Shown: positions 30,271 to 41,742 of the stretch, one piece after another
Layout of the letters: each line of letters begins with the position of its first letter
Numbering within the stretch: position 1 is the stretch's first letter
NCBI GenBank assembly: GCA_018873245.2
Contig: JAEMBT020000002.1
Coordinates: 9,026,001-9,090,000 of the forward strand
Reading direction: 5' to 3'
Source of the DNA: Archegozetes longisetosus
Taxonomy: Eukaryota; Arthropoda; Arachnida; Sarcoptiformes; Trhypochthoniidae
Length of the DNA: 64,000 bases
Notes under the pieces: model-generated
The model's database searches: none
Told to the model about the DNA's origin: nothing
Seen by the model: the letters and a program-made list of their open reading frames with translations, nothing else
Position numbers and translations under genes: made by a program

Positions 30271-33149
30271 ATGGTTTGTCATTTATCTCATATTTTTTAC
30301 TCTATTAATCGCTTATAATTGCATTGTTATTAACCGTTTTTATTGCTTTTAATTTATTAAACTATTTTTTTAATTAGTTGTTAAGAATCCAATCAGCGAA
30401 TGGCTGTAAGAGAATCGAATGCGAACTAAGCGATAGTACAGAATCTCTTATCAAAAAGGTATTGATTATGACAATATGAACTAATTGACTAAACATTAAC
30501 CAAATATCTTTAACTCAATTACTCAAATTATTGAAGATTCAGCAACAGTTTGATTTGAGCGACTTATTTGGTTTCACTGTCTATAAAGACAGATCGCATA
30601 AAATACAGATTCCACTACTCGAGAGAAAGTCACTCAACGACTACGGACTAAGACATGGAGATATGATTTATATCATAGAGAAGAAACCAGATGAAATCGA
30701 TCAAATCAGTTCTCACTCAAGTAATAATAGCAACTCGATTAATAATCACAATAAGGATATTCTTATTAGCAATGATAAAAAATTGGTTGAGGATGAGGTG
30801 GATGTGGCTCTCCATCAGCAAAACGGTCTGATTGAGAGACCGCCAGATCCAAAGTTGTGTCGTCACGGACTCAATGCGAAGTGCGTTCATTGCACTCCTA
30901 TTGAACCATACGACGAAATGTATTTGAGAGAACATAATATTAAACACATGTCTTTTCACACCTATTTGAGAAAAGTGACCAACGGCATTGATAAGTCAGT
31001 CTTTAAATCAAGTTATCTAACAGTTGTTTGACTGTCAAATTTTATATTATCTTCATTTAGGGGTAAATTTGCCATCTTGGAAAACATAAGCTGTAAGATA
31101 AAACCTGGTTGTAGAGAACATGCCCCGTGGCCGAACGGCATCTGCACCAAATGTCAACCAAATGCTGTAACTCTTAATCGACAAGTAAATCATTCGTTTA
31201 TAGATTTGAACAGGCAAATTCGGGACCTCTTCAAACTCATTTCTAACAAATGTTTATGGCATCAATATAATGTTATACTATGACTAAAACGCCATATAAA
31301 ATGCTGACCGCCTAACGTGTTCAAGTTTTGGTCATTCAAAAGTTCTCTATTAGACATTCGGTTGTCCATGTTAATTTTATTGATAACCTTTGATTACTCG
31401 TATTAGGTATTCAACCAATACTTTTCTCATACAGTATGTAAAAACTTTTAGTCAGTTAATTTTACTCATTTTGACGAAAGTTTTAAGAATTGGCAGTCAT
31501 TTGGTTCTTAAAATCTACTAATGCAACTGAATCATTCACATATAGACATGAAACGATCACAGCTTTACATTTAGAGTTGACATTTTTATATGCAGCTATG
31601 ATCATAGTATGACACAACATTAATGCCATCAGAATATCTTCGGAATCGATTCGACAGTAGTCCTGAATCTACCGATTCCGTTAAATCTTTGCGATGAATT
31701 GAAACTATCGAAATTTGTTTTAAACTAGGTTTATAGGCATATCGATAATGTGACATTTGAAAACGCATCGATAGTTGAAAGATTCTTAAACTATTGGCGA
31801 ACAACAGGTCACCAAAGAATCGGATTTTTATACGGATATTATAGTGTTCATAAAGATGTTCCCCTCGGAATCAAATCGAATGTGGTTGCGATCTACGAGC
31901 CGCCACAAGAAAGTAGCCGTGATTTTGTCAGACTATTGCTGCCTGACAAGAACGCATCAGCGGTTGATTACATTGCTGCTCATTTAGGACTCAAACGAGT
32001 CGGCTGGATATTCACTGATCTGATTCCCGAAGACGTCCAAAAGGGAACAGTAAAACATTTGCGTAACGCAAATACTCACTTCTTAAGTGCTCAGGAGTGC
32101 ATTATGGCTGGGTTTCTGCAGAACATTCACCCGAATTATTGTCGACTTTCTCCCGAAGGATACTTCGGATCTAAATTTGTGACCGTTTGCGTGACTGGTG
32201 ACGTCAGCAATCAGGTCCACATGGAAGGGTATCAGGTCTCGAATCAATGTATGGCACTTGTGAGGGATAATTGCCTTTTGCCTACCAAAGACGCGCCTGA
32301 ATTGGGGTATGTTCGAGAGTCCAGTAGTGAACAATACGTTCCCGATGTCTTCTATAAAGAAAAGGACGGCTATGGAAACGAAGTGACACGAATCGCGCGA
32401 CCGCTTCCTATCGAATACTTATTAGTCGACGTTCCCGTTTCCACACCAATCGATCCTAAATTTAGTTTCAATCCATTAAATCATTTGGAACCCTTTCCCA
32501 TCGAGAATCGCTTCATTCAGGGCCATATTCAAGACTTTAATGCCCTTTCATCTTATTTAAATCAGTTCAGTCGCGATCAGTTTCTTGAAGCCATGTCGGA
32601 CTTCCATTTGCTTATATATATCGCAACTATGGATGCCTTACCACTGAAGAACACTATGGATCCATTACTTGAAGCGATTAAGACTAGAAACAGTAGATTA
32701 GCAAAAGAATGGGCTCGAAGTGAAGAGTGGGCAACTGTTGAACAACTTATAGCAGCCAATTCGAACCACTCGAGAGGTAATGCTTTTAAAAAATACGATT
32801 ACAGTAAAATCCATCTAACTTTAACATGGGTTAAGTATCCTTAGAAATCAATAACTAAGCCATGTTATAGTATTTTTATACTGTTTGTCAAAAACCACTT
32901 AACCACAAAGTTACACATTTTTACTCTACTTTAATTGATAAGTCATGAAATGAAATTAACAAATACTTTATTTAATTACAAGCGTCGACTTCGTCGTCGA
33001 GGAATATCTCAAGCGATAGTGCATCACTTTCTGTTCCTTCTCGTGTAAATTCGTACCAAATGGCGAAGTGGTCTTGTAATTACTGCACATTCGAGAATGA
33101 TGGAAACAAAACTACATGTGAAATGTGTAGTTTACCAAAAGAATCGTGA
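30271..33149 (+). CDS. NPLOC4: NPL4 homologue, p97/VCP cofactor
   Basis: NPL4 pairs with UFD1 to bring ubiquitinated proteins to the p97/VCP ATPase for unfolding and degradation (ERAD, chromatin and mitochondrial clients). Six exons fit without frame breaks: 30,271-30,273 (ATG alone), 30,378-30,458, 30,537-30,994, 31,061-31,184, 31,729-32,776 and 32,983-33,149, giving 626 residues (human about 608). The N-terminus is a ubiquitin-like UBX fold ([13 protein letters not shown]). Next is the zf-NPL4 region with [12 protein letters not shown] and CKIKPGC...CTKC. The MPN-like NPL4 domain is very well conserved ([35 protein letters not shown]). A C-terminal NZF ubiquitin-binding finger reads WSCNYC...CEMC. 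The first exon, holding only the start codon, is inferred from the splice pattern. The gene is convergent with WIPI2, 0.4 kb away. Confidence 0.95.
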
Positions 33150-33572
33150 AATGCTTTTTTAGTTCAACTTATATTATTATATATAAAGTCAAATACTGAT
33201 GATATCTGTACAGTTAATTACTTAGTTTTACTTATGATATAAACGACAATTATTACCAATTTAACGAATAAAAATTCTCTGCTATACATAAACTTATGTC
33301 AGTTAATTAAATTAATCGTTTTCAAGTGTACTTTGATTAATTACTTGAAATTAAGATTATTTACAGCGAATCGATTTTATAATACACTTATCAAAAGTGA
33401 GTTCTTTTGCCCCATAAATAGGTAAATAAAATGTAAGATACAAATATTATACACTTAGAAGCTCTGATCACTTCAGTTGTCAATTATGAATTCAAATGGT
33501 TATCATTATTGTTGATTTCGCATGAATTTAATGGTAATCATTATTGTTGATTCGCTATATAGAAACAATTTT

Positions 33573-36128
33573 CAAAATCCTGCCGTATAAGTCATCGGTG
33601 GAAACTCTCCATCATAGTCCGGCGCAGATTCAGATCTCGGCGTTGGCTCTACACGAATGAAATACGAACAAAATGTCACTATTGATACACTCAGTTTCAA
33701 ATCGACTAGGTCAAAAGCCAGAATTCATACACAAATAAAAGTTCTTTATTTGAACAACAAATGACGATAAGTTTAACAACAATTATATACAAATGACAAT
33801 TCGAAGTCACAGACCTGCGCTTGGAGTGGAAGATACAGGTAAGGCAGAAGTGGCAGAACTGGCAGAAGTAGCAGTAGTAGCAACAGTACTACCGGTGCAG
33901 TTGGGATCATACCCTCGGACAACAGCTGCATAGCTCACGCTCCCTAATACACATTGTGGGGTCATTTGATATGCAACAAATCGGGTTCATTTAACTGAAT
34001 TCCAGCCAATAGAAAGCCGATCAGTTAATTATACATACCTTGAATATTAGTAGCATTGGAAGCTTCTCCACCAGCATTTACGTTATCGTCAATCTATTGT
34101 AAATATACATTAGTTTTACAACTGCATAACTATATTCACAATTGAGAACAGTCAACATATTTGGATCTAATTTTCTACTTTTTTGCTAAAAAACAATAAT
34201 GACATAGAAACCTGTGCTGTTTAATTAAAGTGCAATCTCCGCCTTCATTTACGTTGAGGTCATAGATATATAAATATCCGTCGGCAGATGCTATCATAAC
34301 TCGCGGAATCTTCTGAATGTTGGCCACTGCGCACACATTTCTCGATCCAGACAATGGAAGCCTAGCGGTTGCAAACGAACGCCACTGATTCATCATGTCG
34401 GCCACTGACGGCCAGAGATGACTTGCAGACTGTGCAGCTTTGCGTCCATAAGTACTCAGAATTCCCAAAAGTCCCTGTGGCTCTTCTTGGGTTTTACTAA
34501 AATGAGTAATCAAAAACTTTATTGACAATTAGTCAAAGTCAATCAACTAACACTTCAGTTAAGTCTTCCAATTTGAATATGTGAACAGTTTCGGTATTAC
34601 TTGAGGCACAAAGAAATAGAGAATCAGCACTAAATGATAGCGAATAAATAGTTACACAACGCGCGTATCCGCGGCGAAACTCGTAAATGCCTTGTCCATC
34701 CAACACATTGAACACTCTTATAACAGTTCCCTTAAAATCAAAATTAACAAATCAATCTCAAGGTCAATAAAGCAACCTAATTAGAAATTACTTTTTCTGA
34801 AGCGGTAGCGATTTTAAGTCCATTAGAATCAAAAGCAATAGCAGCTAAAGGATTATCATGAGCTGCAATGATTATCTTGTCTGAAAGATTTTGTGCATCA
34901 AATATGTGAACTTCTCCAATTGCATTATTGGCCGGATATGCCAGATAGCAGTTGTCGCTATTCGCTGAGAGTGCACACAAACCGTTAGGATTCGGTGGCG
35001 TATCCTTAATAGTGTGCAATAGCTTCATGTCCCGTATGTTATGGATGTAAATGCTTTCTTCTAAGCACACGATCAAACGCTGGCGATTCAGTTTGACCGC
35101 TAGTATTGTGTTTGAGTACGAATAATTGCATATTTCTGTCTTCTTCTTGAAATGGCATACTTTCAATTTGCGTGGGGACGATAGACTCACTATTGCCAAC
35201 AGACTCGATGAGAAAAGTCTCTCAACGATACATATGTCTTCTGAACCTATCAATCAATCAATTTAATGATCGCTTAATTTTTCTTTCTTTACATATTTCC
35301 TGAATTGTGTCATTAGTTTTCTTTATCAATATAGAGGTTTAACTGAATTCCAACAAATTATTCAGATCTATGTCATTAACTAGAAATTGATTTCTATTTC
35401 ACCTTAAAAAACTTTTTACTTTAGTTTTTCTTATCAATCGTCAACTTTTATCTAAAGCTTTTAAACGCTTTTTTGATAATTTGATGGAGCTCTTTCCTTA
35501 ATACCAATATTCGATTAATAAAATCAGACGCTATTACGACATTAATAATATATTCGAAAATAATTGCAATCTAAATAAGGTTTTAATTGGTTAGTAATAT
35601 AGAAATCATTTTCGAAACCAAATCGATAACTAAACGAGTTGAAAGTATTGAAAAGTAAATTAAGTAATGCTAAATAAGACATATGTAAAGCAAATCTATT
35701 CGAACATCGATAGATAATAATCGATAATTCGTATAATTATAGTGAACGTAAGTTCGAATCAAAGTATACATACCATCCTCATGAAGTAAATCCAATTTAT
35801 CGCTAGAACTCAAAGCATACAACTTATAACCAGTTTTTGTTCCGATGGCGAGTGACCTTCCATTGTATTAATAATAAGTATTAGTTAAAGCATTAGTTAA
35901 AATAATTAGATTTTTTGTTATGTAAATCTATGTTAAGGTCATAGAAATGCTATCTGTTATAGACTCGAATTATAAATGAACAAATACTTATAATGAACTT
36001 GCGTTTATATTTCGTATTAATATCTTAAGTATATAATAGATATCAACTCAGACATACGTTGAATCCTGATTGAAGTTAACGAAAACTGAATTCAATTCCT
36101 CATCATTTGCTTCGACACCAAAATTCAT
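33573..36128 (-). CDS. WIPI2: WIPI2/Atg18-type WD-repeat PI3P effector
   Basis: A seven-bladed beta-propeller that binds PI3P at forming autophagosomes and recruits the ATG16L1 complex. Exons on the minus strand: 36,058-36,128, 35,773-35,855, 34,792-35,246, 34,552-34,730, 34,212-34,496, 34,039-34,093, 33,815-33,943 and 33,648 down to about 33,593 or 33,573. Length is about 440 residues. Diagnostic stretches: [50 protein letters not shown] and the lipid-binding FRRG (34,668-34,679, residues about 221-224). The exon at 34,039-34,093 is out of phase by one base: QHR followed by a conserved L-D would need one base more than is present. The extreme C-terminus is uncertain, since two frames compete and one ends EFPPM-like as in relatives. 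WIPI2 is favoured over WIPI1 by the C-terminal tail. Divergent from flightless-1. Confidence 0.9.
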
Positions 36129-37098
36129 ATCGATTTGATTTATAAATAAATATGATTAAAAAATCAAAACTTCATTCATATAAATATGTTTATAGAAAAC
36201 TCAATTGTAATATTAATCAGAAATTATTCATTATATAAATAAATGACTTCAGTTATGATGAAATATAAGTTAATAATACATAAGAAAAACGTATCATAAC
36301 TCAAATGTTGTTAAAACAAAAACAGTCATCGCATCAGCTGCTAATGTAATATCAATAGACAATTGTCAACATTATAACAGCGCAGTTATAAAACACTGAA
36401 ACACTGAAAAACACTTCGATCCATCAATTATGTCTCTTTCCAGTTCTACTTTGAAAACTTTGCTAAAAGCTAATAAACTTTGGTTTCGTTACAAAACACA
36501 CTGCACTTCAGACCAAGTTTTACTGTTTTATCTCAATCATTACTAATTTTTGTATACAATATGTTTCTAAATCTGGATTCAATTGCAAACAAAGTATTAC
36601 GAATTGATCAGTTTTATACATATGTTGTTTCAAATGAAAACCTTTTGTCAGCGTAACTCTAATTCTACCGTTTGTTACTATGACTACTATTTGTGACATC
36701 AGTTCAGTAGATGTTTATACCTATCCATTAATAACAGAAAAGTGTAGGGACTGTAGAGCTCAACGTAACCAAAGCGCAAGACGAGAGGTAGGGGTCGAAG
36801 GGTGTAAAGTGCGACTAACTGACGAGTAACATAAGGCTCGGTATGGTTTCGAAAGTGCGTTTTAGTATCACGTTATGAATGAATGATCCTGGAGTTGAAT
36901 GTAATTGCAATCAATATAGAGGTACACTTTCTGTCAACTGCTTTACGCATGTCTTAGTGCGAAATCAACACTAAAATGTTTTCCTCGTCATATGAGATCG
37001 CACCTTAGGATTCATTTCTATTTATTTATTAGCATTCAAAATAAAAACATTTCTTTCTACTAAGATTTGACTCCAATATAGGTCTCAAGTGATAATCG
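36129..37098. promoter_or_regulatory. Shared divergent 5' region of WIPI2 and flightless-1
   Basis: 970 bp separate two start codons on opposite strands. The left two-thirds are AT-rich. The block 36,740-36,900 is clearly richer in GC and lacks frames, and may be a promoter core or 5' UTR of flightless-1. No specific factor site was recognised, so the role is inferred from position only. Confidence 0.4.
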
Positions 37099-40000
37099 AT
37101 GGCATCAACCGGTGTTTTGCCGTTCGTTCGCGGCGTTGACTTCAGTCGCAATGACTTTCAGGTCATTAAAAGTTGTTTAAAATTGAATCAAAGCCAAATT
37201 ATGGCATTTTTATTAAATACTTTCGAGACTAATTTCATATATTATTATAATTAATGTGATGTATATTTTGATGATGAATAGGAAGAGAACTTTCCGAAAG
37301 AGTTGAACGACATGTCAGGTCTTCGTTGGCTTAAACTGAATCGAACGCAGATGGATTGGATTCCAGAAGAATTGGCAAACCTCAACAAATTGGAGACTTT
37401 GTCATTAGTTCGCAATAATTTGGTTACACTTCACGGAGAACTGTCGTCACTTCCGTGCCTCAGATATTTGAATTGTAGACACAATAAGCTTAAGAACTGT
37501 GGTATTCCCTCAGAAATCTTTCGTTTGGACGAACTGCTAGTCCTCGACTTGAGTCACAATCAGCTCAAAGAAGTTCCGAATGAATTGGAACAGAGCAAAG
37601 GCTTACTTGTCCTCAACTTAAGCCATAATGACATCCAAACAATTCCCAATCAGTTGTTTGTAAATCTAACGGATTTACTTTATTTGGATTTAAGTAATAA
37701 CAGACTAGGTACTATTTGTCTTATAATTAATTTGATTATTAGAAGAAATAATGATTTTCTGATATTCTTGTAATCATTGATTAAATTGCAGAAACATTGC
37801 CGCCACAGATGCGTCGTTTAGTGAGTTTGCAGTGTTTGATTTTAAGCAACAATCCTTTAGCTCACAATCAGTTACGACATTTGCCATCATTGACATCATT
37901 ACAATCACTAAATTTGAAAAACACAGAACGAAATCTGCAAAATATGCCAATTTCACTGGAAAATCTAATCAATTTGACTGAAATCAATTTATCCTCCAAT
38001 AATCTTCCTCGAGTTCCAGACGCTGTCTATACTTTGAAGAACTTAAAAAGGCTTAACTTGAGTGATAATTGTCTAACAGAAATATCTACAACCATTGATG
38101 AGGTTTGGCCTCATTTAGAAGTTCTAAACTTATCTCGAAATAATTTGACTTCTTTGCCGAATTCATTGTGTAAACTAACAAGTTTGCGCCGCCTTTACAT
38201 TAATGATAATTATCTAGACTTCGAAGGAATTCCCAATGGAATTGGAAAGCTTTACAACTTAGAAGTATTCATGGCATCGAACAATAATTTAGAACTTATA
38301 CCAGAAGGAGTTGTTCGCTGTGGAAAGCTTAAGAAATTGATTTTATCTAACAATAAATTGATAACATTGCCCGATGCCATACATCTATTAACTGATTTAA
38401 CCGTCCTCGATTTGAGCAATAATCCAGACCTCGTTATGCCACCTAAGCCTTCAGAATATGTCAAAAGATTAGAGTTTTATAATATTGATTTCTCTTTGAA
38501 TAATCAATTAAGACTTGCTGGCGCTCCCAATAGTAGTAATTTGGGCTCAACAACGAGTATGTTTTGATGTTTGAGGGAATGCCGCTGAGATGATACTTGC
38601 GATCGTTTTATCATGTGATCCGTTTTACGGAATTTAATACAAACATGCGACAGGAAGCAGTCAATTGTTCAGTTGATTTATTAGTAATTATTACTATTAA
38701 AAAATAGTGCTCTCTATCGCATATTTGTATTAAATACCGTAAAACGGGTCACATGATAAAATGATCGCAGGTATCATTTCCAAAGCATTCTCACATTTGT
38801 TAAGTCTGAAAAGTTTTAATAATATACTTATTGATATTTTTAGCTCCGAATAAGGATCCAATTGCAAGAAAAATGAGATTAGTTCGACGCGCACGAGAAA
38901 ACAACAGTGAATCTGATTCATCAAAAGTATTAAAAGGAATGACAGAATTGGCCAAAGAAAAAGATCGTTTGAAGTCAGGTCAAGACTTGAATGATGTAAA
39001 CTTGAAGCCAAAACGATGGGATGAAGCTTTAGAAAAGCCACCCCTAGATTATAGTGACTTTTTCGAGGATGATGTCGGTCAAATACCCGGACTGACTATT
39101 TGGGAAATGGAAAACTTTCTGCCAAATCGAATAGAAGATGCTCTTCACGGAAAGTTTTACGAAGGAGACTGTTATATAATTTTGAAAACAACTTTAGGAG
39201 ACAATCAAAGCCTTGATTGGCAGATATTCTATTGGATCGGATCTCAATCCGCACTTGACAAGAAGGCCTGTTCTGCTATACATGCTGTTAATTTGAGGAA
39301 CTATTTGGGCGCACACTGTCGTACTATTAGGGAAGAACAAGGAGAAGAAACTGATAGCTTTTTGGAACTATTCCCCGATGGAATAATTTACATAGAGGGT
39401 GGACGAACTGCTAGTGGATTCTTCACTGTCGAAGAGGTTGATGTAGCTAATAGAATGTATAGACTGCATGAGCTATCGAGCAGACAAATATACATGCAAT
39501 CTGTTGCTCTCCATTATTCTTCTTTGGATCCTCGTTTCATATTCCTTGTCGATGCCGGTTATAAGATATATGTATGGAATGGAAAAAAGCCAAAAATACT
39601 ATGAAACAAAAAGCTAGACTTTTAGCTGAAAAAATCAATAAAGAAGAGCGTAAAACAAAAGCCGAAATTATCTATTGTAATCAGGGCTTGGAAACTGAAG
39701 AATTCTTCCACGAATTAAATCCTTGTGATCCAATCGAAAGTTTACCCAAAATTGCTGAGCAAATTCGTTTGAATGATTTCAAGCCATTTGATGCCATCCT
39801 CTACAAAGTCGGTCTCGGAATGGGATATTTAGAGCTGCCTCAAGTAGATTATAAGCCTAAAGCTTTGACTCGGAAGCACTTTGAAACGAAAAATGTCTAT
39901 ATTATGGACTGTTTTGCAGATGTTTATGTTTGGTAATTATTTCAGTTTAAATGGATCAGTTTTATCTTAGCTTTTATGTTAGCAAATAACGTTTACCTTC

Positions 40001-41600
40001 ATTTTCAATTACACAATGCAATGTGTTTTTTTATAAATATTATAATTTTTTCTCACTTTCAGGATTGGACGAAAATCCGCACGACTAGTCAGAGCTGCAG
40101 CTCTAAAATTAGCTCAAGAACTGTTTTCAATGGTTAAAAGACCAGACTTTGCTGTTGTTGTTCGTTGTCTCGAAGGGTAATGTTATATTTGTTGAAAATA
40201 TTTCAGTGTGAAAGATAACTAATTAGTCAATTTGAAATTATATGATCAGAACTGAGACTCAATCATTCAAATCAAAGTTCGCCAGTTGGGATGATGTGGT
40301 AGCAGTAGATTTCACGCGAACTGCAGAGTCAGTTCAACGAACAGGAGCTGATTTGACGAAATGGGTAACAAATCAAGAGGTCAAAATCGATTTGTCGGCT
40401 CTATTCATGCCAAGACAACCGTTAATGGCTAAAGAAGAAGCACAACAATTGATTGAGGAATGGAATGACGACCTCGAAGCCATGGAAGCTTTTGTACTGG
40501 AAAATAAAAAGTTTGTGAAACTGCCTGAAGAAGAAATAGGACACTTCTATAGTGGAGACTGTTATGTATTTCTGTGTCGATATTGGGTTCCCATAGAGGT
40601 CGACAATGGGAGCAATGAAGAGGAAGACGAAAGTGAAGATGACTTCCAATGTGTGGTATATTTCTGGCAAGGAAGGGACGCTTCAAACATGGGTTGGTTG
40701 ACATTCACGTTTAGTTTGCAAAAGACTTTTAAGTCATTATTCGGTGAAAAGTTGGAAGTGGTTCGAACACATCAGCAACAAGAGAATCTCAAATTTCTTT
40801 CCCATTTCAAACAAAAATTCATAATCCATAACGGCAAGAGATCTCCAGGCTCTAATAACTTGAATAAATCTAAAGACGTCGAATTCTTTCACTTGAGATC
40901 CAACAGTAATCCCATAACATTGCGTTGCATTCAAATCAGTCCTCAGTCAACTCTACTTAACTCTGCGTTTTGTTATATAATGAAGTTGCCGTCCGACGAA
41001 GAAAATGAAACGGGAATCGCATACGTTTGGATCGGTTCGAATGCAGATGAAGACGAAGCCAAAGTTGCAGAAGATATAGCTTTACAGATGTATGATTCGG
41101 ACTTTTTCGCCATTTCGATCATCTCTGAAGGCGAAGAGCCACAAGAATTTTGGGAGGGATTGGGCGGTAAAAAGGCGTACGAAAGGGAGGCATCTTACAT
41201 GTATTATTCACGTCTATTCCGTTGTTCAAACGACAAGGGATACTTTGCAGTCTCAGAGAAATGTTCTGACTTTTGTCAGGACGATCTGGTGGACGACGAC
41301 ATTATGATACTGGACAACGGAACTCAAGTCTTCATTTGGTTGGGATCTCGTTGCAGTGAAGTTGAGATCAAGTTGGCTTATAAGAGCGCTCAGGTCTACG
41401 TTCAAAATATGCGTATCAAACAACCAGATAGACCGCGAACACTAATGTTAACTGTGAAAGGAAAGGAAACCAGAAAATTCACCAAATGCTTTCATGCCTG
41501 GAGTCATCACAAATCAGTCACTGATCCGAGACTTAATCTTGACAAACAAATGCTGGCAATCAATTATAACAATAGCAATGATAATATTAATAGTAATTAG
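37099..41600 (+). CDS. FLII: Flightless-1 (LRR plus gelsolin repeats)
   Basis: Actin-binding and transcription co-regulator protein needed for muscle organisation in flies. Exons: 37,099-37,161, 37,282-37,708, 37,792-38,556, 38,844-39,932, 40,063-40,176 and 40,250-41,600, all with GT-AG borders. Length is about 1269 residues, the same as human FLII. Residues 1-400 are tandem leucine-rich repeats (GVDFSRNDF start, [20 protein letters not shown]). A linker follows, then six gelsolin-like repeats from about 470 ([43 protein letters not shown]-like [36 protein letters not shown]). It ends FHAWSHHKS plus a short N-rich tail. One break: in exon 4 near 39,585, a run of six A where seven would keep GKKAKNT in frame. 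An A-run error is the simplest explanation. Convergent with chaoptin, 143 bp between stops. Confidence 0.95.
38577..38792. mobile_element. Hairpin MITE inside flightless-1 intron 3
   Basis: The intron of 287 bp is mostly one inverted repeat. The left arm holds TTTTATCATGTGATCCGTTT and the right arm, reverse-complemented, TTTTATCATGTGACCCGTTT. Arms are about 75 bp with a 65-bp middle. Target duplications are not clear. It makes this intron longer than most in the gene and leaves both splice sites intact. Confidence 0.75.
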
Positions 41601-41742
41601 ACTACTTTTGTACTTTCTGTATAAAGTATTTTACAATCAATTTTCGGTCATTTGAAAATGTTTGAGCTTTTGAGTGAATTTTAAAAAGCTTTTTGATAAT
41701 AATTTTATGCATTATATGCAATAATTCTTAAACTAAAGTCTT

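Noticed and set aside
36740-36900. Possible CpG-rich exon between WIPI2 and flightless-1
   Set aside because: No open frame of useful length and no splice sites matching the flanking genes; more likely 5' UTR or promoter.
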